A stretch of 64,000 nucleotides of DNA from Axinella damicornis (taxonomy: Eukaryota > Porifera > Demospongiae > Axinellida > Axinellidae). Shown here in pieces: positions 31,928 to 44,711 of the stretch (positions are counted from its first letter, which is position 1; every line of letters starts with the position of its first letter). The notes below the pieces were generated by a model. It was not told the DNA's origin and made no database searches. It saw nothing but the letters and a program-made list of their open reading frames with translations. The position numbers and the translations under genes were made by a program. The stretch lies in contig OZ007514.1 in assembly GCA_963931865.1 (NCBI GenBank), positions 2,428,027 to 2,492,026 of the forward strand, in the 5' to 3' direction.

Positions 31928-34900
31928 AGAATTCTAGTTTGAATATTAGCTATCAGTACAGCTGTTGAGTCATATGACTATTAATATTAGCTAACTAACA
32001 ACAATGAATAATTAGCTCATGAATACGTAGGGTTCGACCTCAAGGAAAGCTTGACCTCCACGTCAGTTCGGCTCCCTGCCCGTCAGCTCTGATTCCTATC
32101 TTAAATTGGAGAGGATCTTGAGGCCCTTTCTTGTGGTGCCTGTCCAAGTGCTAGAGGCTGGAGTATTCGCAAGGCAGCCTCAATACCACACAGACACGGA
32201 TCGATGCAAAATGCAACCTATTGTGTTCAGGTCACCTCTTTCCTTCTGCCTAACTTGGTAGATATTGACATCACTCATGTAATAATTAATGTACTGGTCC
32301 AATTTCGCACGCAGCAAGCGATCATTGCTAGGTGCCAGGTGTGAGCATGTAACCCCAGCAGTAATACTACCAACTAGGCGGAGATGACGTCAACATGCGG
32401 TCAGGAATCGGGATATAAATTGCTCGGCTAGGAGTCTAGCAATTGACTGGAGTGTTGGGTGCCAATAGTAAAGCACCATGCCAGAGTGCTTGCTGTCAGG
32501 TGCTACCATGTGACTTAGTTATGGCCTGATACCAAGGTCGTGTGCAGGAAGCTCCCGACCGTCTATTTCCTCTAAAGGTCAAATTGTGAATTTTTGTACT
32601 GCATGCTTAGTTTGCAGTTGCATCCACAGTGAATAGCCTCAATTACTTGCAAACTTAGTCCAATCTGACAATCTTGGCGCCTTGCTGCTGTCTGCTGTGT
32701 TGGTACACCTTGATATTTTGCTTTTCCAAGCACTGCAATACCACAATATGATTACATCACAGCATGTATATAGTATCACAGCATGCAATAGACCCATTTC
32801 ACTTACATCACCTTTTCTGATATCACAACCTGCACATCTTGCACTATGTACACCTTGATATTATGTTACTATGCTGTTTAGCAGCATGAAATATCACAGT
32901 ACGATTACATCACAGCTGTCACAGCATGCATATACAATATCACAACATGACCATGTTGCATCCTGTACTCATGAAAGATACTCATCTCATGTTCTGCAAA
33001 CAGCCAGCGGGGGCCACAGCTAGCTACCGACAAGAGCCCATAATGGGCTCCTGCTACCGAGAATTCACACATGCTCAACCAATACTTCACTAGTTTGGCT
33101 GAATCCCCTTTGGCCAACAGGGATTAACTCATCCCAACCATTGGTGAATGTCCTCCGGACTTCCTTTTGTGTGAAGGATGAAGTTCTCTGTATGGTAATT
33201 ACTATACCCCAAACATTTGCTATGATGTCATGGTCGAACATTTGCTATGATGTCATGGTCAAACATTTGCTATGATGCCATGGTCGAACATTTGCTATGA
33301 TGTCATGGTCGAACATTTGCTATGATGTCATGGACAATGATGGTGGAAGGAAGGTGTGCACTTCACTCAGTGAAGATATGACCAGTGCTTTCAAAAGTTC
33401 AACCAGTTGTCTCAGCCATGCTTCAGCAGTTTCAGTTCAGCCTTGTTCCCAGGCCACCTAGCTTTCCATTGCTTAAGTGCAGTACAGTTAACAGGTGTGG
33501 GCCTGGGAAAGAGGCTAGTTCCAGCTATATACAGCTGATCTGTCAAATTTCGTGTCATTTGTGGTGCAGCAAATTTGCAGACTGTGGTCAAAACTCCTTT
33601 AGAAAGAGTGGGAACTGACCATATTATTATTATATTCAAAGCTGGCCAATTTGTGGTGGTCAAAACTCCTTTAGAAAGAGTGGGAACTGACCATATTATT
33701 ATTATATTCAAAGCTGGCCAATTTGTGGTGCAGCAAATTTGCAGACTGTGGTCAAAACTCCTTTAGAAGGAGGAGTCACCACCTCAAAGCTGGCCAATTT
33801 GTGGTGCAGCAAATTTGCACCGCGGTCAAACTCCTTTAGAAGAAGGAGTGGGACTGACCACATTATTATATCAGGAGCGCATAATGAGGAAGCGAGCGGA
33901 AGGAAGGGAGGAGCGTGAAACGACCACGCAAAAGATTAAAAATTGAAAACTTTCCCAAGGGAGTCCCGTTACCATTTTTAGCTCGCACGCATACGGAAAC
34001 TTCAAAGAAGGACTACTAGCCGTGCTGGAACACAGAGAAAAGGCCAGTATCAGGACTCCAATGGTAGCGAGGCACGGGAATGACATACTGGTAGTGACAG
34101 ACCTCAAGAAAGTGCCGTATGACGATGCGGTCGATCGAGCCGCTTCACACAACCAAGCGGGTGTCTCTTCTAGTGGAAATAACCGCCCCTTCTGCTTTTC
34201 TGGAGTTCATGACTGCTGGGAAACATCCCGCGACACTTACGGACACTATCTTCTCTCTCTTCCATCGAGATTTGGTCCGTCGCTGTAGGCCTAGCCGCCT
34301 AGCTATAGTCAGTCAATGATACACGTGCATGCTAAAAATAGTAACGGGACTACCGTGGGAACATTTTCAATTTTTAATCTTTTGCGTGGTCGTTTCACGC
34401 TCCTCCCTTCCTTCCGCTCGCTTCCTCATTATGCGCTCCTGATTATATTCACCACCTCAAAGATGCCCAATTTGTGGTGCACTTAAAATTCAGTGGTGGC
34501 CACTTGTATGACCAGGTGATCACTACTGTGCTCTATTGCAGCCCCACCCCCTTCCAGTCATCACTATATACATGGCACTGATGAGTAGCTGATCACTACA
34601 GTGCTGGAGTGCAGCCCCACCCCCTTACAGTCATCACTACATGGCACTGATGAGTAGGTGATCACTACATTGCTGGAGTGCAGCCCCACCCCCTTCCAGT
34701 CATCACTACATGGCACTACAGTGCTGGAGTGCAGCCCCACCCCCTTACAGTGATGAGTAGGTGATCACTACAGGGCCTATTGCAGCCCCACCCCCTTCCA
34801 GTCACCACTACGCGGTATTTATGACCAGGTGATCACTACAGTGCTGGACTGCAGCCCGACCCCCTTCTAGTCACCACTACACGACCAGGCGATCACTGCA

Positions 34901-37900
34901 GTGCTGAAATGCAGCCCCACCCCCTTCCAGTCACCACTACACGACCAGGTGATCACTGCAGTGCTGAAATGCAGCCCCACCCCCTTCCAGTCACCACTAC
35001 ACGACCAGGTGATCACTACAGTGCTGAAATGCAGCTCCACCCGCTTCCAGTCACCAGGTGATCACTACAGTGCTGGATTGCAGGTCCACCCCCTTCCAGT
35101 CACCACTACACGGTATTTATGACCAGGCGATCACTACAGCGCTGATTGCAGCCCCACCCCCTTCCAGTCACTACATGACCAGGTGATCACTACAGTGCTG
35201 ATTGCAGCCCCTCCCCCTTCCAGTCACCCACCCCCTTCCAGTCACCACTACATGACCAGGTGATCACTACGGTGCTGACTGCAGCACCACTAGTGAGTAG
35301 TATCACTGTACGACCATCCTCACACACCCTCTGTCACTAGAAGCTCACCTCCAGCCACGATAGAGTCCCAGATGTCATTGTAGTAGTCCGCATCCACCAC
35401 CTCAACCTTGTCCAGAGGAGAGAACCATTTGCATGAGTAGCTGTCCCCTTCGTGCACCTGGAAGTCCCTGTAAGAAGTTAACAGACGTGCGTGACATCAA
35501 ACAGTGACTGAAGGGACTACCCCAGGGGTTTTCCCCACTGTGAGTTTAGAGCGGGATATTGCTGTGTGGGCGGACATAGTGAAATAACAAGGGCATGAAT
35601 ATGCAGATCCAGGAGGTGGGAAGCCACACAGTGAGCAACCACTGATTTCATCAGTGGCTAGCCTCGTTCCCAGGCCCGAGAGAGGAGAAAACCCTCAGAG
35701 AAACTTTGCTCCTCGCCGTCTCGGGCCTGGGAATGAGGCTAATCAGTGGCTTACATACTCATGCACTCCTGATTGTGTATTCACAGCGCTTGGCAAGTAT
35801 ATTCATGAATAGAGGCCTACATGTAGTGGAAGATTTAGGCCCAAACGGCTGGCAAATGAAAGAACCTTGCTGGTAAAAAATGAAAATGTAACTAAGCAAC
35901 TATGGTTGGTCTGACATTTTACAAACTTGTTATGATCCATGAAGCCAAGCTATTACTCTTCAGGAAGCAAAACAACACGGCTGGTTATACTCCATTGGTG
36001 AGTCTCCATTTACTACCAAATGAGCCTTAAGCAGTCTGTGTAGGAGTAAAACAGCAGCCTGAAACCAGCAGCTGCAGCTGCATTTTGAGCTATCAGTGTT
36101 TCCATGGTATCAATTACGTTGCTTAGCAAGCAGATTAGTTGCTATGTTCATTATGTCATATGAACTCATTCTTGCTAGGCTCTTTCTCAGGTCCCTACCC
36201 AGCTTTTCGTCACTTGCAACGTGCGGGCCCTGACCCCAGAGACAGACATGAAGTTAGGAAGGTCTGGACAATTTATCCCAGGCCTATCCTCCACGCCTAC
36301 TAAGGTCTTAGAGGCTGGTCACTCACTTGACGGCACTGCTGGTTTCAATCTCTCCCTTCTTTGGTTTGCGCCTGAGAGAGGCACAGAGGACCATGTTGTT
36401 GAAGAGCAGTAGACTTCGCTGCTTCTGAACCACTCTACCTTGCGAGAACATCTGAGGAGGAAGGAGGAGGGAGAGGAAGAGGAAGAAGAAGGGAAGAGGA
36501 GAGGAGGGAGAGAGAGGAGGGAGAAGAGGAGGGAGAAGAGGAGAGGAGGAGGAAGAGAAGGAGGAAGAGGAGGAGGAGGAAGGAAGAGGAAGAGGAGGAA
36601 GGAGGAAGAGGAGGGGGAGGAAGAGGAGGAAGGAGGAAGGGAGAGGAAGAGGAGAGGAGGAGGAGATGAGGAGGAAGAGGAAGGAAGGGGACCGAAAGAG
36701 GAGGAAGTGGGAAAAGGGAGGAGGAGAGAGAGAAGAGAGTAAGAGGGTAAGGAAAGGGGAGGAGGAGGGGAGAGAAGTAGAGAGTAAGAGGGTGGGGACA
36801 GGAGGATCCATTAGACTACAGAAATATTTTCCACACCCAACAAATTAACATTGCTACAAAGTAACAGCTTATGAAGAAATTAAAGTGATTATTTGTTGCT
36901 AGGTGGAGGGAAAAGAATCTGAGTATCATGGTAACACCTGTTAAATGCAGCTTAATTGTCAGTAACCTAATGAATTTGGAAAAATGTAGAAAACTGATTC
37001 TTTGAACAACTGGCATAAGGTGATCCCATTAAAATATCAGCTTTCTTCTGGTCTTCAAACCAATCACGCTACTTAAGATTTTGCATGACTGGAGGTACAT
37101 GTATATATATAGCCATGCTGAAGGCACGATACACTAATGGATAACTAAACACTCTCAGTCAACACACTCTGGGAATGGCAGGGTGTGTGCATTCTTGCAC
37201 TGTCCCTCCCATCTGCATATGGCCGCCATCAGACCATATATATGTGCATGGGTAGTCAATTCAGGTGGGCGTAGCTGTGCACTAGATATGTATATATGCA
37301 AGCTAACTATATAGCTGCACATTCATAGGCCATTTGCAATGGCATATTACTCCTTCGTCTCTTTTTGAGGCTATTTTTTCAATCGTAATTTACTTAAACC
37401 ACCCAAGTACTTTGCTTCCTGTCTCGGAGCCAAATGCAGCCCTCCAATTGGTCATCTTAGCTGGCAGCACAAATCCATGAAACAGAAATCGGTCATGCGT
37501 ACACATTATCAACTAACTGCTGCATGTACAATTATTACACGTGTTTTGCCTTTAGGCACATATGACAGGAAGCTAAGAAGACATAAACGCCATCGCACAC
37601 AGTTCACATGAACATATGCCAAGCACATGACAGCTGGACTTGCCAAACAACGTATTTGGCCTAAGCTTGCCTTGTTCCCAGGCCACGCGACCTGGGAACG
37701 AGGCTAGGCCTGAGCTCACAAGTGGCATATTTTTCTATCCTGCAGTTCTTCTAGATTTTGTCTATTTTGCTCACTGGCGCTAAACATTTTTTGTTAAGGC
37801 TCAGTGGTTTATTGAAAGAATGCATGGAATGAATGTAGATATGAAAACATGCCATTGAACACAACAAATGATGAAGGAGTTTACATTTCTCAGTGCTTGC

Positions 37901-40900
37901 AGTCTCTGCTGGTGTTTATCTGCTTGACTCCATCACCTTTTACTATCCGTGCATATGTAATTTTGTCATTTTTCTACACAACACCCTCTGCTTCCAGCTC
38001 TCTTCATCCTGCTCAAGCAGACCAATTTTTCCCAAATTTATGCTGGCAGACTGGGCTCAGTATCTTACTAGACTAAATGCATGGCATTGCGGGGGCAAGC
38101 CTGAGCGACCAACCGGCTCACTCTGTACATGAAGTGAGTAAACAGAATCATCACAAGTAGTGCAAACACCACTTGTATGGTGGCAGTTAGCGGCAGGTAT
38201 GTGACATATGTATATCACTTCTAGGGTATGGTAGCCTTAGCAACTGCTGCTGAGTCAGCAAACAACGGTAGCGAATGTGTATTGGTATGCATGTTATGTT
38301 CATGGCTTCTTGTGTTGATAAACAAATTCCAACCATGTACTAGTAGGCATTTCATAGGTATTGTGTACAATACTGGAAGTGCTGCGAGGCTTGAAGTTGT
38401 ATTTAAATTAGCAAAATTATGTAAACAAGCGTGCCAATGCTTCTTGTCACATCTCAAGTTAATTCCTTGAGAGATGCATTACAGCCATGGCTTTTCAGTT
38501 CACATGGCATTTAGTTCAGTGAATGTACTGGCTAAGATGATCACCGTACCAGCCGGGTCACGACATCCTGCCTGTGCAGCCACCGTTTTGAGTCGACCAG
38601 TTTGAAGGGGAGCCCGGTCACTTTATTGTTCAGGTGCTGGACTACGGAACGTTGCTCCGTCTGTCGCTTGGATTCGTTGAGGTAGTCCGCTATGCCCTCA
38701 AATCTCGCAAGCGCCATCTGTAGGTTCATTTTGTCAGGGTGTGCGGTGTGTGTGTACCTAAGTAGGTCCTGTTTGTGAAGGGAAGAAAAGGGGAGGTGGG
38801 GGTGAGAGATGAAGGGAGGAAGCCAGGCAGGCAGAAGGGAGAGGAGAGGAGGAAAGCAAGGGTTAATAAAGAGGGGGGCACAAAACAAACTTTCTTGCAT
38901 AATTAAACAGACCTCTTGTGTGACGGTTCTACAATTATCATTAGTACATCGAGGGGCAACCGCACTCCTGGTAGCCGTTGCAACGCCGCGGTTGCCTCGC
39001 CGTAGCGAAGCGCAATTCGTTCCAATTAACGCACATGCCACGTGGCTCAGTCGATCGCGAGCAATGGCGACCAAAAGGAAGACAAGACAGCACTCACAAC
39101 TTAGCCAGCACGGTGAGTTTTGGCATGTAAGCGTCAGTGAACGACAGCGATCACGGCTGTGTGGTCAGAATCTTCGTGTGCCTTTCCTAAGAACGGTACT
39201 GCCACCGGAAGTCGAAGAGAGCGCTCGAGCAATGGCGGCCACGGCGAGACAAAAGCGCTCATATCTCCACCACCAAGGTGAGTTTCAGCTCCAAAATTGT
39301 ACGGTTGGGACAGTGCATGATAGCGATCATGAAGGTGTAGTCAGAATCTTCGTAGGCCATTCCTATCACTCGAACGAGTTAATTATATTATATTATATTA
39401 TATTATACGAGGGGCAACCGCACTCCTGGTAACCGCGTTGCAACCCCGGTTGCGACTCGCCGTAGCGAAGCTAAAATTAATATTGCAATTTGTTCCAATT
39501 AACGCACAGGCCACGTGGCAACCACGCTCAGTCGATCGCGAGCAATGGCGACCAAGAGGACGACAAGACATTATTACAGCACTCACAACTTAGCCAGCAT
39601 GATGAGTTTTGGCATGTAAGCGTCAGTGAACGACAGTGATCACGGCCTTGTGGTCAGAATCTTCGTGTGCCTTTCCAAAGAACGGTACTGCCACCGGAAG
39701 TCGAAGAGAGCGCTCGAGCAATGGCGGCCAACGGCGAGACAAAAGCGTTCATATCTCCACCACCAAGGTGAGTTTCAGCACAATTATTTTGATTTTGTGT
39801 CACTGCATCATAGCGATCACGACGGTGTAGTCAGAATCTTTGTAGGCCATTCGGAAGTAGTCAAACGTTTATTAATTAATTATTTAGATTATTTAGATTA
39901 CATTACGCGGCACAATTTTTCCTATACCAGGAGTGTAATTACATTACGCGGCACAATTTTTCCTATACCAGGAGTGTAATGATCTTCAATTGTCATCGCA
40001 AGTACATTAATAAGTTTCAACATCACAATAATCATCGGTAATCGTGTCACTAAGAATGGGGCAAACTAATATATTCGGAACAAGATAACCTAAAGGTTTC
40101 ACTCTTATAAAATTTCAATAGCGTGATAATCGTGGTATTTGCCTTGGCAATATAATACCACCATTGGAACTCTCAATATCGAACCACTCATCGTTAATGC
40201 GACCACCAGAATTTTGTAATCACATGCTGCTGTTTACAGATCTATGACTTATTTATCGGCTTATTGTAACTGAAAGCCGCTAGTTCAACTACTGCAAAAC
40301 AGTAACCAAAACTTTCAGCTTATGGACTTTACCACAACTGAAAATTGTACTCATAACGGAAACTTGCAAGGATAGTTATTGGATGGTAATAATTTCCCTA
40401 TTATGAAACACTGCTCCAATCATCAGTACAACTCATAATCAGTTGGGAGGGACTTACCCAAAGCGAAACTGAAAATGTCACGGGACAACCCAACATGTGA
40501 TCAACCCAATATGTGATCAACCCAACATGTGATCAACCCAACATGTGATCGGCAGGCTTTACCACGGCAGGCTTTACCACCCCAGCGGAAATATCATCAA
40601 TAAGCTCCATCAATCGTGACAGCCTCGAAGCTTCATTCTACTCTCATCATTCTCCTTTTACAGAGCTTTCTGGTGGGACACCACTGGTCCCTACACTTCT
40701 GTGGTGGATCATTGAAAAATGCATGGCTCTTGTAGCCTCATTCCCAGGCCGCGTGGGAGGAGAGAAAGGCCTGGGAATGAGGCTATGGCTGTTGGTGCAA
40801 ATCGGCCACTAGCATGTCTTGTTGTAGTTTCACAGGCCATACAGCCCACATCCACACAAGACAGAAGGTCTGGTGAATGCTCTGCTATTGCAACTCTGAA

Positions 40901-43900
40901 TGCAGTTCATACTCTACTTTAATCTGAAAGTGTCTAGACATTACAACATACTAATGAAGTACCATGGTGCTTTGGCTGAACTTAGCCTGGTTCACTGTGT
41001 GCGTGGTGAAGAACACCCTGTATTTTTTCGTCGGTGCGTGCAGGGGGAGGAGCCTGGGAACGAGGCTAGGCTGAACTCCCAATAGTTCATTGCACCTCTG
41101 CAATGACTACAAACGTCATCCCTCTGGCACAGAAGTGTGCAGACAGACTAGTGCTCTACTTGGGATGCCTGGTGGTGCTGATCTCTGAGGAGATTCATCT
41201 TAGAAGAAGACAGGAAGTGATTATGTAATCACTTCCTGATTGCCTACTTATTGCAGCTGCTTGTATACAAGCCAAACATCGTATGGAGAGAGGAGGGGGG
41301 AAGAGGTAGCCTCGTCCCAGGCCTTCCACACCTCCAGCTTTTGCATACTGGAAGCGATCAAAAGCTGGAGGTGTGGAAGGCCTGGGAACGAGGCTAGGGA
41401 AGAGGAGGAGGCAATGTCTCACCTGGAGAAAGAGGATGTATTGTGGGAACCTCTGGATGGGTTTGAGCAGGAGGCCTTGCAGACTGAGACTGGTCTTGCT
41501 CTGGTTGTATTTCTTGCGGAGGAAGGTAACAAACTTGGGCTTCTTCTTGATGGCCTTCTCCAGAATGTCCATCGCTTTGGTGAAGTTATTGACGTATTTG
41601 CTGTAGTGTTTGATCACCTCCTTGCGGTTAAACTGAGGGGAGAGGTGGAAGGAAGGGAGGTGGGGAGATGGGAGGAAGGAGGTGGTGAGGTGGGGAGGTG
41701 GGAGGGGGAAAAGGAGTGGGGAGTTAGTGTTTCAAACCAGAACATCAGTAAATGGGAACGAGAGAGAGAGTGGAGAGTGCACCTTGCAGCTCAATGAATA
41801 CCCATGTACAGCTGAAGCTTGCATAAAGTCCTTGAGAATTGGCACAATGTGTGCCTATACTGTACTGGTGGTGCTGTGTGGAGGGGCTGCTAGTAGCTAC
41901 AACTCACACTATATCATCACCAGCTAACAACTTTCACTTTCACATGCAGCCAGTTTAGTGACATCCAATTGCTACTATTAAATATTTTGTGACAATATGA
42001 ACTAACATGGAGTAGTATAACACTGGAGTACTAGATCATGTAGTCATGGATACCCACCATGGGATAAGACAGACACGACAATGCAAGATGAAAGCACTAG
42101 AATGAAACGTGATAGTGTAAGCGACCCAGTACCCAGGAAACATGACCCAGTATACCCAGGAAACACACGACTACTACTACTACTACAGGAACGAGGCCTA
42201 GTTTAACACACTCCTTCTGCCATTCGGTACGAGTCTGCATGTCACTGAGCTGTTTTGTACATTATATTGCATGCACCATGTTTACGGTATCAGTACGACA
42301 TCCAGAAGACAAGTGTAATGTTATGTTGCATGCAGCATATTAAAGTTTCTGAGCATGCACAAACACGCTAGTTGCTTCACAACTTGGAATCCCCCTTTTC
42401 AAATTTCTGTCTACGTCCCTGGTTTATGGTTTGGACAGATATTGTCGTCCGCTCAAGCTCACCCAATAATATAATCTCAATTGCCTACGGAACTTTGCAG
42501 AGGTTCAATAAAGCATGGAACCACATTCGTGTGCACAAACTGGTCAGTTCAAGGTGTTACTGTGGCCGAAAACAGCTTCTGCAATGGCCGCGTGTTCAGT
42601 ACATGGAATAATGTTTGGAGGAGCACAGTGTGTTATTCTATACGTATTGCCCCCCCCCACACACACACACACACAATATCTAGTGTGCTGTATATAGTAG
42701 GCAATTCAGGTAGGATTGGGCAATAATTATTGAGATGTCGCAATACTGTACTGCTGCAATTAATGTATCACATGGTTTTAGAGTGCCAGTACTATCGCAG
42801 ACGCATATATCACAATAATTATCCTTACATCACAACAACAACATATTACTAACATAAGGATTTTGAAATTGAAGTCAACCAGTAAAGACAAGCATACTAG
42901 CAATAATCACAAGACGGCTTCAGGTAATAATTGCAAAGTATAATTCACCAACCCTAAATTCCGGTAGCCTCGTTCCCAGGCCTTCCACACCTCCAGCTTT
43001 TGATCGCTTCCAGTATTTTGCATACTGGAAGCGATCAAAAGCTGGAGGTGTGGAAGGCCTGGGAACGAGGCTAAAATTCCGGTCCATTGCACTGGAAACA
43101 ACAACAATATTTAACTACCCTCTCTTGCCCCGGGTTAATTCTCAGGATGGTTGGCTGACTCACTGAGGATACGAAGACGTCACCAATCCTCTCATTCGCA
43201 GTCCACTCCATTGTCCGAGACGTGAGAGCGGCGTAGAATAATTCATGGTGGCGTATAACCTGGGAGAAGGGGGACAATAATAGATGATTGCAGTACATGA
43301 GTAGCAGCAAGATAATAATGTCTCTGATATGATTTTTGTAACATTTATCTTCCACTGCTACTTTTTGCGTTCACATCTCGTCTGTCGACAGTCCTCAATA
43401 GTCTAGTCCACATTTCCAGTCACTAGTTCAGTTAAGGTTTACAATAAGAATGTGCAACTACGGTAACCATATGGGTTCTATTATGTCATCGATAGTGGCT
43501 CTTTTTGCAACTTTACACAACCAGACACAGCATTAAGCAGCTGTTATCCATTGGCAGAAAGTACACAGTTAAGCGTCTTGCGGGGATCCTGCAAAAAAAA
43601 GGTTTGCATGCATACTAATTGCACCTGGGAATGTGACCGAGTTCAAGATTCCAACAACCGTCAAGTGCAGTCTCATTGGACGACATGGTCTGTGATCCGT
43701 ACTGTTTGTTGTTGCAAGATTCCCGCAAAATGTGGGCATGCCTGGTGTAAAACGACATATTGAGTAGTGTATCACCTGTGAAATGGGGCCAAAGAGGTGC
43801 TCCACCTGGTCGCGGTCGAGGACCGGACTTGGACCCTGAGCCAGCTCCGTCAGGGGTTTCATATACGCCTGAAGGAGGGGGAGGCAGACTTGTAACTTAA

Positions 43901-44664
43901 AGATATCACTATGACATCATACCTTTTTGTATATAAGGTCATTTTACTATCACGACCATGTAAAGGTAAAACAAAGGCCTTTCGATGCTACGTTTTTGTA
44001 CTTAATCACATGATTAATCACTACCATGCACAGATCCCAGAAGCCCATAAATATCATTATTTTTACGTATTCATATCCATCTTCCCAATTGGTTTACATA
44101 CTCCATACCAGCTTCCTGATTTTGTACCACTTAAGGTGACAGAATGAAGTAGCGGGTAACATAATAGCATTTAGCATCACATGTTTTTTCAGCTGATCTA
44201 TGAGTAATCCGACCTACAAAAACGACTACAAAAACGACCAACTTTAGCACCATAAATCATTTTTAAAAATCTGACCTCAATGGCTATGTTGAGAGACGTC
44301 AGGAAGGCGGCCTCCGACTTCAGCAGGTTCTCCACCACAGCGTACACCTTCCTCTATGGATAGCAACACGAGGTGAGAATAAATCATTTAACTCTTTGCA
44401 TACTGCATTACATACCTCAAAACATGTCCCCTAGGCCCTGTACATGAATACATAAATGATGTCATAAATTGATGTCAGGCTTACACATTGCAGCATCATA
44501 ATTATTGTATTGATATCACAAGATCAGAGATACTCACTGCTGATCTAGAAACACCCTCATCTAGAGGGGGGAGTGGCGGGGGGCGGAGGATGGAGCCACG
44601 ATACTTTGGACTTATGGGCTTCACAACTGGCTGCAGTGTGGTACTGGGAGAGCCTGTGTGTGTG

Positions 44665-44711
<47 letters not shown>

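Noticed and set aside
34505..35290. Regular direct repeats resembling a CRISPR array
   Set aside because: Units are contiguous minisatellite repeats with no unique spacers of constant length, in an animal intron.
38541..38549. Exon 7 of the RhoGEF reading on through its donor
   Set aside because: The frame continues only VR before a stop, while GTACGG gives a phase-0 junction to exon 8, so an intron is preferred.
43551..43763. 70-codon cysteine-containing frame on the plus strand
   Set aside because: It lies in an intron of the RhoGEF on the opposite strand, with no signal peptide or homologue I recognise.
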